From Tychonema sp. LEGE 07203 (lineage in GTDB: Bacteria > Cyanobacteriota > Cyanobacteriia > Cyanobacteriales > Microcoleaceae): a DNA stretch of 64,000 nucleotides. Made by a program: the position numbers and the translations under genes. Under the pieces are notes generated by a model. It had not been told where the DNA came from, made no database searches, and worked only from the letters and a program-made list of their open reading frames with translations. Below are positions 23,719 through 32,735 of the stretch, one piece after another. The stretch is taken from contig NZ_JADEXD010000003.1 of the NCBI RefSeq assembly GCF_015207285.1, positions 1-64,000 of the forward strand. The letters are read 5' to 3'. Position 1 is the stretch's first letter. Every line of letters starts with the position of its first letter.

Positions 23719-25236
23719 ATGAAATTGAGAGAATTATTAGCAGCACTTCCCGGCATTTCCTTTGACGCGCAACATCCTGCCCTCGATGCAGAAGTCAAGG
23801 GTTTATCGACTAATTCCCACGCTTGCGGGGCGGGAGATTTGTTTTTGGGAATGCCGGGAAGTCGTGTAGATGGCGGAGATTTTTGGCCGATGGCGATCGC
23901 CAGCGGTGCAATTGCCGCCATAATTTCCACTCAAGCAGCCGAGAAAACACCCCCCCAACCCCCCCTTAGCAAGGGGGGGCTAGAAGAGCTTCCCTGCGTC
24001 ATCGCAGCAGCCGATATGTCTCGAGTTTGCGGTCAAATAGCAACCGCATTTTACGGGAATCCAGCTAACAAATTAAAACTTGTCGGCGTTACCGGTACTA
24101 ACGGCAAAACTACCACAACTCATTTAATTGAATTTTTGCTCGATCAAATGCAGTTGTCTACCGCGATTTTCGGCACGCTTTACACTCGCTGGCCCGGTTT
24201 CCAACAAACTGCACTTTACACCACACCTTTTGCGGTTGACTTGCAAAAACAACTAGCAGAAGCTGCCGCCGCTGGATGCAAATACGGCGTGATGGAAGTC
24301 AGTTCCCACGCTTTAGCGCAGCAGCGGGTTTTGGGCTGTACTTTTGAAGTTGGTGTGTTTACAAACTTGACTCAAGACCATCTCGATTATCACCGGGATA
24401 TGGAGGATTATTTTGAGGCGAAATCTCTGTTGTTCGGTTCCGATTATCTCAAGAATCGCGCTGTAATTAATATTGACGATGCCTACGGACGGCGAATTGT
24501 TGAAAGTTTAAAATCGGAGAAAGTTTGGAGTTACAGCACTACCGACAAAACGGCTGATTTGTATGCTTCAGATTTACAATATCAGCCCGATGGAGTTAAG
24601 GGAATGCTGCACACTCCCAAGGGCGAAACTCCTTTTGTTTTGCCTTTAGTCGGTCAGTTCAATTTATCAAATATGTTGGCTGCTGTCGGCGCTGTTTTAG
24701 AATTGGGTTTAGATTTGTCCGCAATTGTGGAGAAATTATCTCAGTTTCCGGGAGTACCGGGACGGATGGAACGGGTGCAAATTAGTCCCGACCAAGATAT
24801 TAGCGTGATTGTCGATTACGCGCACACTCCCGACAGTTTGGAGAACTTGTTGAAGGCTTCGCGGCCGTTTATTCCGGGGCGGATGATTTGCGTGTTTGGT
24901 TGCGGTGGCGATCGCGATCGCACGAAACGCCCGATCATGGGTAAAATCGTGGCAGAATTGGCCGATGTTGCCGTTGTTACTTCGGACAATCCGCGCACTG
25001 AAAATCCCGATCGCATTTTGGAAGATGTTCTCGCAGGTATCCCCACCACCGTAAAGCCCGTCGTCATGGGCGATCGCGCGGCAGCAATTCGCGCTGCTAT
25101 TATGGACGCTAAACCCGGAGATGGCGTGCTAATTGCCGGAAAAGGACACGAAGATTATCAGATTTTGGGCACAGAAAAAGTCCATTTTGACGATCGAGAA
25201 CAAGCGCGAGATGCCTTGAAAGTAAGAATCAACTGA
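23719..25236 (+). CDS. murE: UDP-N-acetylmuramoyl-L-alanyl-D-glutamate--2,6-diaminopimelate ligase
   Basis: This cytoplasmic peptidoglycan enzyme adds meso-diaminopimelate to UDP-MurNAc-L-Ala-D-Glu using ATP. The 505-aa protein has the Mur ATP-binding loop TGTNGKTTTT (125-134), the carbamoylated-Lys region YFEAKSLLF, the VDYAHTPDSL block and DNPR (423-426), which specifies diaminopimelate rather than lysine. Residues about 76-91 (PPQPPLSKGGLEE) lie in the N-terminal UDP-binding domain and are encoded by a C-run/G-run repeat core inserted in frame. AGTGAGGAG lies upstream of the ATG. A palindromic element begins two bases after the stop. Confidence 0.96.
   Translation: MKLRELLAALPGISFDAQHPALDAEVKGLSTNSHACGAGDLFLGMPGSRVDGGDFWPMAIASGAIAAIISTQAAEKTPPQPPLSKGGLEELPCVIAAADMSRVCGQIATAFYGNPANKLKLVGVTGTNGKTTTTHLIEFLLDQMQLSTAIFGTLYTRWPGFQQTALYTTPFAVDLQKQLAEAAAAGCKYGVMEVSSHALAQQRVLGCTFEVGVFTNLTQDHLDYHRDMEDYFEAKSLLFGSDYLKNRAVINIDDAYGRRIVESLKSEKVWSYSTTDKTADLYASDLQYQPDGVKGMLHTPKGETPFVLPLVGQFNLSNMLAAVGAVLELGLDLSAIVEKLSQFPGVPGRMERVQISPDQDISVIVDYAHTPDSLENLLKASRPFIPGRMICVFGCGGDRDRTKRPIMGKIVAELADVAVVTSDNPRTENPDRILEDVLAGIPTTVKPVVMGDRAAAIRAAIMDAKPGDGVLIAGKGHEDYQILGTEKVHFDDREQARDALKVRIN
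23948..23986 (+). repeat. In-frame C-run/G-run repeat core inside murE
   Basis: A run of C, AA, a second C-run, TTAGCAA, a G-run and CTA form an imperfect palindrome like the cores of the MITE elements, here without ATACCA ends. Read as PPQPPLSKGGL. Confidence 0.75.
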
Positions 25237-25237
25237 C

Positions 25238-25345
25238 ATCTTGCACCCTGTGGAAACTCTTAAAAACCGGGTTTATGAACGAAAGATATAGGTTGCGATC
25301 CTAAATTTGCGGTCATAAACCCGGTTTTTGCCACCGGTGCAAGAT
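25238..25345. terminator. Nested palindromic element after murE
   Basis: Outer arms ATCTTGCACC (25238-25247) and GGTGCAAGAT (25336-25345) are perfect complements. The inner arms AAAAACCGGGTTTATGA and TCATAAACCCGGTTTTT are inverted. The core (GAACGAAAGATATAGGTTG) matches the reversed element at 21326-21460. It likely ends murE transcription. Confidence 0.7.
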
Positions 25346-25386
25346 ATCAGAATCAACAAAGTTAACAGTTAGTTCACCAAATATCC

Positions 25387-25419
25387 TGAACCCGGACTTC
25401 TTAAAAAAGTCCGGATTCA
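25387..25419. other. Hairpin downstream of murE
   Basis: CCGGACTT (25392-25399) and AAGTCCGG (25407-25414), extended by TGAAC/ATTCA with one mismatch, form a strong stem without a clear T-tract. Confidence 0.5.
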
Positions 25420-25498
25420 GCAATCAATCACTAGCAAATAATACTTAACAAAAACAATATAAAAGATCGGTAATTATACTCATATACAATTCGATTAG

Positions 25499-25514
25499 CA
25501 CAATTATAATTGTG
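25499..25514. promoter_or_regulatory. Perfect 16-bp palindrome upstream of the 333-aa protein
   Basis: CACAATTATAATTGTG is a perfect palindrome in an AT-rich region, 167 bases before the ATG at 25682. It is the best operator-like site in this 445-bp gap; no known regulator is assigned. Confidence 0.45.
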
Positions 25515-25681
25515 TAAAAGACCTTTGAAAAAATAGCAATTGTTATGATCTAAATCACTCAATATCCAATTCCAGATCACATTCAATCAGGTATTGGCAT
25601 TACTACCATCAGACATTATCAATTGCATCTGTAACAAACAAAAAAACATCATTAACCTATAGCGCTGCAAACACTGAACCC

Positions 25682-26683
25682 ATGACTAATTATCCGTATT
25701 TGGTTAGCTCCACATCATTCGATCCTCTGTCACCTTCGGTAGACTTATCTGTTTCCTTTGCTCAAAAATATATGCAGCAGATGAAAGGCAATTCTCCAGG
25801 AGCTGCTGGTGACGATCGCTTTGCAGAAAGACGGCGCACTGGCATGGCAAAAACTATGTTGGATTCGCTGCGTTCGGTGAGTGCAAAATCTTGGACTAAA
25901 ACCGACAACCTGCTAGCGAAAGAGTTAGTTATGCACGGAATTGATAGCGAACTTGTCGATCCCTGGCAGATTTCTGGTGGCATCCATAAAGTCTACAAAT
26001 CTGCGATCGAAGCCTACGCCGATCGACAGCCATCCTACAGTATTGTCAACAAAATCAGTCCGGTGCTCGGCGAAGTCCGCAAGCAAGTCACAGCAATTGA
26101 CCCCCGCGTCATTGGCTTTGTGGCCATGCAGTATCACTACACAGGAATGCAGTTGATGGATTTGCTTCCTGACAGCGAACAAGAAAACTTTGGTAACTAC
26201 GTCAAGATTCTCGACGATCACCTGTATATGCCACTACAACGAGCTTACAGTGCGGCGGGGAACCATCCAGCCGATTCGGTAGCGCTGCAATCTGTACGGG
26301 TGCTGATGCCGATGATGACCAAGATTGCGGAACGGGTGGTCGATCGGGTAAATCAACTGTACCCGCGCTATCGCTGTCATTCTGGCCCCCTCAACAGCCC
26401 GCACATCCGCACATCCAGCATCCGCGATGTCGAGATGTTTCAAGTTTATATGTGGGTGTGTTTGCTGGAAGGAAACCTGCACGCCCTAGAGACGGAACTG
26501 TTTCCACTGTGCGTGATGATTTACCCGAAACTCAATGTGAGCTGGGAACTTGTTAGCCAAATGACTCACTTACTACGCAAGGAAATTTGTGCTTGTCTAA
26601 CACCTGAACAAGCCAAGTATTGTGAACCTTTTTATGAGATTTTGCGTCGTATGTTTTCAGCCGAAGTTTTCCCGAATGCTTGA
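25682..26683 (+). CDS. Conserved-looking hypothetical protein, 333 aa
   Basis: I do not recognise this family. The protein is soluble and mostly helical, with aromatic and Met-rich helices (FVAMQYHYTGMQLMDLLPDS, then MFQVYMWVCLLEGNLHALE) and no signal peptide or transmembrane segment. The N-terminal ~50 residues are polar and probably flexible (FAQKYMQQMKGNSPGAAGDD). It is followed by the giant kinase gene on the same strand, 215 bp away, but a repeat core lies between them, so an operon is uncertain. A long AT-rich upstream region with a perfect palindrome suggests its own regulation. Confidence 0.75.
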   Translation: MTNYPYLVSSTSFDPLSPSVDLSVSFAQKYMQQMKGNSPGAAGDDRFAERRRTGMAKTMLDSLRSVSAKSWTKTDNLLAKELVMHGIDSELVDPWQISGGIHKVYKSAIEAYADRQPSYSIVNKISPVLGEVRKQVTAIDPRVIGFVAMQYHYTGMQLMDLLPDSEQENFGNYVKILDDHLYMPLQRAYSAAGNHPADSVALQSVRVLMPMMTKIAERVVDRVNQLYPRYRCHSGPLNSPHIRTSSIRDVEMFQVYMWVCLLEGNLHALETELFPLCVMIYPKLNVSWELVSQMTHLLRKEICACLTPEQAKYCEPFYEILRRMFSAEVFPNA

Positions 26684-26747
26684 GAATGAATGAGCTTGAT
26701 TGCGATGACACCGGAATGATATAAAGCAATACGGTTTACTTAAGACG

Positions 26748-26791
26748 ATCCCCCCTAACCCCCCTTCCCAAGGCAGGGTAGGGGTGGGACA
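26748..26791. repeat. Solo C-run/G-run repeat core
   Basis: GATCCCCCCTAACCCCCCTT and CAGGGTAGGGGTGGGAC resemble the core of the 155-bp element at 23526, but no ATACCA ends were found, so it is probably a degraded copy. Confidence 0.6.
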
Positions 26792-26898
26792 AGAATCGGA
26801 TCGAAAAACACGATCGAGCCACTGGGTGTATCTATTTGACCAGAAAATAACAGTTAAAAAAATCCTACAAAATACTTTAATAAAAAAGATCGATCGCT

Positions 26899-29800
26899 AT
26901 GATAGAACTAACGGGTTATCAAATTCTCGATCGCATTTATTCAGGTACTCGCACCCTTGTCTATCGCGGAACTCGCCTCTGGGACAAAAAACCGGTCATT
27001 ATCAAAATCTTGCGGAACGAGTATCCCAGCTTCAGCGAACTCGTGCAATTTCGCAATCAGTACGCGATCGCCAAAAACCTCAATTTACCCGGAATTATTC
27101 AAACCTACAGCCTGGAAGCGTACCAAAACAGCTATGCGCTGATAGTCGAAGACTTCGGGGGAATTTCCCTCAAGGAATGGACGAGGGAAGGGGAAACAGT
27201 GCCGTCTTTGGTTGAATTTTTATTGATTGCGATCGACCTTTGCAACATATTAGCTCGACTTTGCCGCGATCGCATTATTCACAAAGACATTAAACCAGAC
27301 AACATTCTCATCAATCCCGAAACAAAACAAGTCAAAATTATTGACTTTAGCATCGCATCATTGCTGCCCAGGGAAACTCAAACCCTGATGAATCCCAACG
27401 TACTGGAAGGAACACTCAGCTATATATCTCCCGAACAAACCGGCAGAATGAATCGCGGCATTGACTACCGCACTGACTTTTATTCACTAGGTGTCACCTT
27501 TTACGAATTGCTCACCGGAAAATTGCCATTTCAATCGACCGATCCGATGGAATTGATCCACTGTCATATTGCCAAGCAACCACTATCCGTAGGTGAAATT
27601 AATCCTGAAATTCCCCTTGTGCTTTCGTCCATTGTCAGCAAATTGATGGCTAAAAATGCTGAAAATCGGTATCAGAACGCATTAGGGCTGAAAGCCGATT
27701 TAGAAAAATGTTTGCAGCAACTCAATCAGACGGGCCAGATTGAGGATTTTGTGATTGGAAAGCGGGATTTGTGCGATCGGTTTATCATACCAGAAAAACT
27801 CTACGGCAGAGCCAGCGAAGTCGCTGCGTTGTTAGCAGCATTCGATCGCATAGCAGGAAAAGAACAAGCGAACAATGAAAAATCCCGCAGCGAAATAATG
27901 CTAGTTGCGGGATTTTCCGGCATTGGCAAAACCGTCGCAGTCAACGAAATACACAAACCCATAGTTCGACAACGCGGTTATTTCATCAAAGGCAAATACG
28001 ACCAATTTAACCGCAACATTCCCTTCAGCGCTTTCGTGCAAGCATTTCGCGATTTAATGGCACAATTGCTGAGTGAAAGCGATACCCAACTCACAGCTTG
28101 GAAAACACAAATTCTCGCAGCCTTGGGCGCAAATGGGCAAATCATTATTGAAGTAATTCCCGAACTCGAACAAATAATCGGCAAACAACCCGCAGCAGCC
28201 GAACTTTCGGGAACAGCGGCACAGAATCGCTTCAATTTATTATTTCAAAAATTCCTGCAAGTCTTCACTACCAAAGAACATCCGGTAGTGATTTTCTTGG
28301 ATGACTTGCAGTGGGTGGATTCGGCATCGCTGAATTTGATGCAGTTGTTGATGAGCGAGTCTGAAAGCGGTTATCTATTGTTAATTGGAGCCTATAGAGA
28401 TAATGAAGTTTCTGCGCTTCATCCTTTGATGTTGACCATAAAGGAGATTCGCAAATCCCAAGCCACGATTAACATCATGACATTAACGGCGCTGACGGAA
28501 ACCAGTTTAAATCAATTGGTTGCCGATACCCTCAGTTGTTCGTCAGAAATCGCACAGCCGCTGAGTCAATTGGTCTATCAAAAAACTAAAGGCAATCCTT
28601 TTTTTAGCACGCAATTTCTTAAAGCACTGCATGAGGATAAGCTGATCGAATTTAACTTGAATCAGGGATACTGGCAGTGCGATATCGCTGCGGTACAGGC
28701 ATTAGCCCTGACGGATGATGTTGTTGAGTTCCTAGCCCAGCAGTTGCAAAAATTGCCGGTAATGACACAAAATATGTTAAAATTTGCGGCGTGTATGGGC
28801 AATCAATTTGACTTGGAAACCTTGGCAACTGTTTCCGAACAATCGCAGGTGGAAGCTGCTACTAACTTATGGAAAGCCTTGCAGGAAGGATTGATTTTGC
28901 CAGCAAGTAAAGTGTATAAGTTTTTTCAGAATCCCGATGCAGACAGTACGGCGAAAATCAATTTTATGGTAGAGGTTATAGACGGACAAATTTGCGCCTA
29001 TCGATTCCTGCACGATCGGGTTCAACAAGCAGCTTATTCCCTGATTGGTGAAGACCAAAAGCAGGCAACTCATCTCAAAATCGGTCAATTAATGCTCAGT
29101 CATGCCTCAGCAGCAGAGCAACAGGAAAAAATCTTCGATATTGTCAATCAACTGAATATGGGTGCAGCATTAGTTGCGACACAGGATGAGCGAAACCATC
29201 TAGCACGCCTAAATCTGACAGCAGCCACAAAAGCCAAAGCTTCAACCGCCTATGAAGCTGCACTCAAATACTTGAATCAAGCGATGAGTTTGCTGGCTGA
29301 CACGAGTTGGATCTCGGAATATGAATTAACTCTGTTCATTTATACAGAAGCAGTAGAAGTTGAATACTTTAATACCAATTTTACCAATGTTGAAATTCTG
29401 TCAGATATCGTTTTTGAGCAAGCTAGAACATTGTTAGATAAAATCAAGATTTATGAATTAAAAGTTCTGCTTTACAATGCTCAAAACCAGATGGTTAAGG
29501 GTGTGGAACTCGGCTTAGAAATCGCTCGATTGCTTGGTATTTCATTGTGTTCGCTGCCAAAAACCACTGATGGATGGACGAAACTGCCCAGTCTAGAAGA
29601 AGTCGATGCTTTACCAGTGATGACAGATCCAAATCTGCTAGCAGCAATGCGACTATTTACTGTGGTGACACCGGCGGCATTTGTGACTTCGTTTACCACC
29701 TATGCTCAAACAATATTGACGATGGTGAATCTCTGTATCAATTCGGGTCATTCGGCGTTAGCTGCGATCGCATACAGTCACTATGGTTTGATTTTATGTG

Positions 29801-32295
29801 GCATGGGGGACATGGATGCGGGCTACCACTCCGGTGAGTTGGCATTGAAATTGCAGGATAAATTTGAGGCGAATGAGTTTAAATGCAAAGTTTATATGCT
29901 GTTTAACGGCTTTATTCGGCTGTGGAAAGACCATGCGAAGGTGTGTATAGTGCCCTTGTTGGAGTCCTTGCAAACTGGTTTAGATACGGGGGACATTGAG
30001 TTTGCAGGCTACAGCACTTTTCTGTACTGCGATAAGGCGTTCGGTACGGGTGTGTTTCTGGAAGATGTGGAGCAGAAACAACGATCGCACATTGAGTTGA
30101 TGACCAAATTCAAACAAGATTTTACCATCTATCACGACAAGGTATGGCATCAACTAATTTTGAACTTTCAAGGTTTAGCAGCAAAGTGCGATCGATTAAT
30201 TGGCGACAGCTTTGATGAAACCGAAATGTTGGCTTATCTGAAAGCAACAAATAATGGGATGTCGCTGTTTACGGCTTATGTTGCTAAAACAATGCTATCT
30301 TACCATTTTCACGAATCTGCCTGTGCGATCGAAAATGCTGTATTGGCGATCGAGTATGCAGGTGGCGGCACGGGAACCCTGGCTGCTGCGGTTCACAATT
30401 TTTACTATTCTCTGGCGCTGCTATCTGTTTATCCTGAAGCGCAGCCAAACGAGCGAGAACAGTATTTGGAGACAGTTGCAGCCAATCAACAGTTAATGCA
30501 GCATTGGGCCAACTATGCACCCTGCAATTACCTGCACAAATGGTATTTAGTTGAAGCAGAAAGGTATCGGGTATTGGGTAAAAAAGCAGATGCAATTGAA
30601 ATGTACGATCGCACAATTCAACTCGCTTTCACAAACGAATACATTCAAGAAGAAGCATTAGCCAACGAACTTGCGGCCAAATTCTATCTTGACTGGGGCA
30701 AAGAAAAAGTCGCTCAATCCTACATGATTGATGCCTACTACGCCTATTCTCGCTGGGGTGCTAAAGCCAAAGTTCAAGACTTAGAAACTCGCTACGGGCA
30801 ACTCCTCACACCCATCCTGCAACAACCAGCCACCCAACTGACTGCCAGCGAATCCATTAGTAGCTTTCTCAAAACCCTTATCTCGGTTCACCATACTGTC
30901 TCCACAAGTAGCTATAGCACCACCATTTCCCAGATGCTAGATATTGCAACTGTACTTAAAGCAGCTCAATCTCTTTACGGCGCAATTGAAATGGATGAAT
31001 TGCTATCTAGCTTGATGCAATTAGTCATGAAAAATGCGGGAGCTGACAAAGCTTTACTCATCTTAAACAAAGACGGCAACTTAGAAATTGCCGCTCAATG
31101 TTTCATCGATAGTGATTGTAACTTGCAGACATTTTCGCTAGATAATTGCCAAGAATTACCTGTCAACGTTATTTATTACGTCAAGGGCACCCAGGAAACT
31201 CTAATTTCGACAGCAGATAGCAGAATCTTTGCCTCTGATTCCTACCTAGTTAAACACCAGACTCAGAGCTTTTTGTGTACGCCAATTCTCAACCAAGGTA
31301 AGTTAATTGGTATTTTATACTTAGAAAACTCGGTGACTGCAGGCGCGTTTACAGCCGATCGCATCGAGTTACTAAAACTGCTGTGTTCTCAAGCTGCGAT
31401 CTCTTTAGAAAATGCCCGACTTTACCAAAAATCGCAACAAGCATTAGAAAATCTGCAACAAGCACAATTGCAACTAATCCAAAGCGAGAAAATGTCGGCA
31501 CTTGGTAATCTCGTCGCGGGTGTCGCCCACGAAATCAACAACCCCATTGGTTTTATTGCCGGCAACATTAATGAAGCCAATGCTGGAGTCCGAGACTTAA
31601 TCGATTATTTGCGCCTCTATCAAGAAAAGTTTCCTCAACCGGGAGCAGAATTGATTGAGAAAGCAGAGGAAATAGATTTAGATTATCTAGTAGAAGATTT
31701 GCCCAAGATGTTGACCTCCATGAAAATCGGGTGCGATCGCATCAAAAACATCAGCACATCCCTCCGCACGTTCTCTCGCGCCGATACCGCACATAAAGTT
31801 CAGGCTAATATCCATGAAGGACTCGATAGCACATTAATGATTTTACGCCACCGCCTGAAAGCCCATGAAAAGCATCCTGAAATTAAAATCATTAAACAGT
31901 ACGGCAATCTCCCCAAAGTACAATGTTATTTAGGAGAATTAAACCAGGTATTTATGAATCTGCTGGCGAATGCGATCGATGCCTTAGAAGAATCCAATCA
32001 AGGACGGGATTTTACAGATATTCAAGCCCATCCCAATCAAATCTCTATTCGGACAGAAGTAGAAGGTGAAGAGGTAAAAATTGCCATCGCAGACAACGGA
32101 AACGGAATATCTGAAGAGATAAAAAATAGTGTTTTCAATCATCTATTTACCACTAAAGAAGTAGGAAAAGGGACTGGGTTAGGATTGGCGATCGCCCGTC
32201 AAATTGTAGTAGAAAAACATGGAGGTTCAATTCATGTCAACTCTCAAGTGGGAGAAGGAACAGAATTTATTATCACCTTACCTATTAAAACCTAA
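26899..32295 (+). CDS. Ser/Thr kinase - AAA ATPase - GAF - histidine kinase multidomain sensor
   Basis: A 1798-aa signalling protein of the cyanobacterial/eukaryote-like trifunctional class. Residues ~5-275 are a Ser/Thr kinase (Lys36, HKDIKPDN at 128-135, DFS at 149-151 instead of DFG). Residues ~297-620 are an AAA/ORC-type ATPase with Walker A GFSGIGKT (338-345) and Walker B VVIFLDDLQWVDSAS. A long helical TPR-like region (about 700-1300) follows, then GAF (about 1344-1510), and HisKA with His1544 in GVAHEINNPIGF. HATPase_c has N-box MNLLANAIDAL, ADNGNGI and GKGTGLGLAI. Similar proteins are called HstK in Nostoc. There is no dedicated response regulator adjacent, so targets are unknown. Confidence 0.95.
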   Translation: MIELTGYQILDRIYSGTRTLVYRGTRLWDKKPVIIKILRNEYPSFSELVQFRNQYAIAKNLNLPGIIQTYSLEAYQNSYALIVEDFGGISLKEWTREGETVPSLVEFLLIAIDLCNILARLCRDRIIHKDIKPDNILINPETKQVKIIDFSIASLLPRETQTLMNPNVLEGTLSYISPEQTGRMNRGIDYRTDFYSLGVTFYELLTGKLPFQSTDPMELIHCHIAKQPLSVGEINPEIPLVLSSIVSKLMAKNAENRYQNALGLKADLEKCLQQLNQTGQIEDFVIGKRDLCDRFIIPEKLYGRASEVAALLAAFDRIAGKEQANNEKSRSEIMLVAGFSGIGKTVAVNEIHKPIVRQRGYFIKGKYDQFNRNIPFSAFVQAFRDLMAQLLSESDTQLTAWKTQILAALGANGQIIIEVIPELEQIIGKQPAAAELSGTAAQNRFNLLFQKFLQVFTTKEHPVVIFLDDLQWVDSASLNLMQLLMSESESGYLLLIGAYRDNEVSALHPLMLTIKEIRKSQATINIMTLTALTETSLNQLVADTLSCSSEIAQPLSQLVYQKTKGNPFFSTQFLKALHEDKLIEFNLNQGYWQCDIAAVQALALTDDVVEFLAQQLQKLPVMTQNMLKFAACMGNQFDLETLATVSEQSQVEAATNLWKALQEGLILPASKVYKFFQNPDADSTAKINFMVEVIDGQICAYRFLHDRVQQAAYSLIGEDQKQATHLKIGQLMLSHASAAEQQEKIFDIVNQLNMGAALVATQDERNHLARLNLTAATKAKASTAYEAALKYLNQAMSLLADTSWISEYELTLFIYTEAVEVEYFNTNFTNVEILSDIVFEQARTLLDKIKIYELKVLLYNAQNQMVKGVELGLEIARLLGISLCSLPKTTDGWTKLPSLEEVDALPVMTDPNLLAAMRLFTVVTPAAFVTSFTTYAQTILTMVNLCINSGHSALAAIAYSHYGLILCGMGDMDAGYHSGELALKLQDKFEANEFKCKVYMLFNGFIRLWKDHAKVCIVPLLESLQTGLDTGDIEFAGYSTFLYCDKAFGTGVFLEDVEQKQRSHIELMTKFKQDFTIYHDKVWHQLILNFQGLAAKCDRLIGDSFDETEMLAYLKATNNGMSLFTAYVAKTMLSYHFHESACAIENAVLAIEYAGGGTGTLAAAVHNFYYSLALLSVYPEAQPNEREQYLETVAANQQLMQHWANYAPCNYLHKWYLVEAERYRVLGKKADAIEMYDRTIQLAFTNEYIQEEALANELAAKFYLDWGKEKVAQSYMIDAYYAYSRWGAKAKVQDLETRYGQLLTPILQQPATQLTASESISSFLKTLISVHHTVSTSSYSTTISQMLDIATVLKAAQSLYGAIEMDELLSSLMQLVMKNAGADKALLILNKDGNLEIAAQCFIDSDCNLQTFSLDNCQELPVNVIYYVKGTQETLISTADSRIFASDSYLVKHQTQSFLCTPILNQGKLIGILYLENSVTAGAFTADRIELLKLLCSQAAISLENARLYQKSQQALENLQQAQLQLIQSEKMSALGNLVAGVAHEINNPIGFIAGNINEANAGVRDLIDYLRLYQEKFPQPGAELIEKAEEIDLDYLVEDLPKMLTSMKIGCDRIKNISTSLRTFSRADTAHKVQANIHEGLDSTLMILRHRLKAHEKHPEIKIIKQYGNLPKVQCYLGELNQVFMNLLANAIDALEESNQGRDFTDIQAHPNQISIRTEVEGEEVKIAIADNGNGISEEIKNSVFNHLFTTKEVGKGTGLGLAIARQIVVEKHGGSIHVNSQVGEGTEFIITLPIKT

Positions 32296-32735
32296 CCAAA
32301 AACTCAGTTTTTTGCTAAGCACTCTCACTCATTTACCAACCAATTCATCCTTCTTTTTTCCTCTTTCCTCCTGTCTACTCTACAATTTCAAGCTTGGCTG
32401 CTTTCCGACAGAGATGCTCCCTTTTTTATTTATAGCGGTTCGAGATCGCTGTGAGGTATGCCCGCTCCCGGCCGCGGAGGCCACGGAGGCCAGCGACACC
32501 TCCTATGAGAGCTCGAAATGCTATATCTTTGTTAACTGTTTAACATTTTTTTTGGTATGCTAACCTGTAACAATTCGGCTGCCATTTTTTTAGCACAAGT
32601 GGGTTAAATCTTTATTCAGTCTGGGTTTCAGGCGGGGTTGTTACCCCGGCGGGCGGCATAGACGGTTGGTGAAACCCGCCCTTACCGATTTTTCCAATCA
32701 CCAATAACCACCCACCAATAATTAATAACTAAGAA
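32296..32735. other. Spacer between giant kinase and convergent histidine kinase
   Basis: No supported gene. A repeat-like palindrome lies at 32623-32680: outer arms GGGTTTCA and TGAAACCC, inner GGGGT-TGTT-ACCCC. A GC-rich stretch near 32461-32505 repeats GGAGGCCACGGAGGCCAGC. Confidence 0.5.

Noticed and set aside
26784-27215. 143-aa frame upstream of the giant kinase
   Set aside because: Mostly overlaps the kinase domain in another frame and starts in a repeat core.
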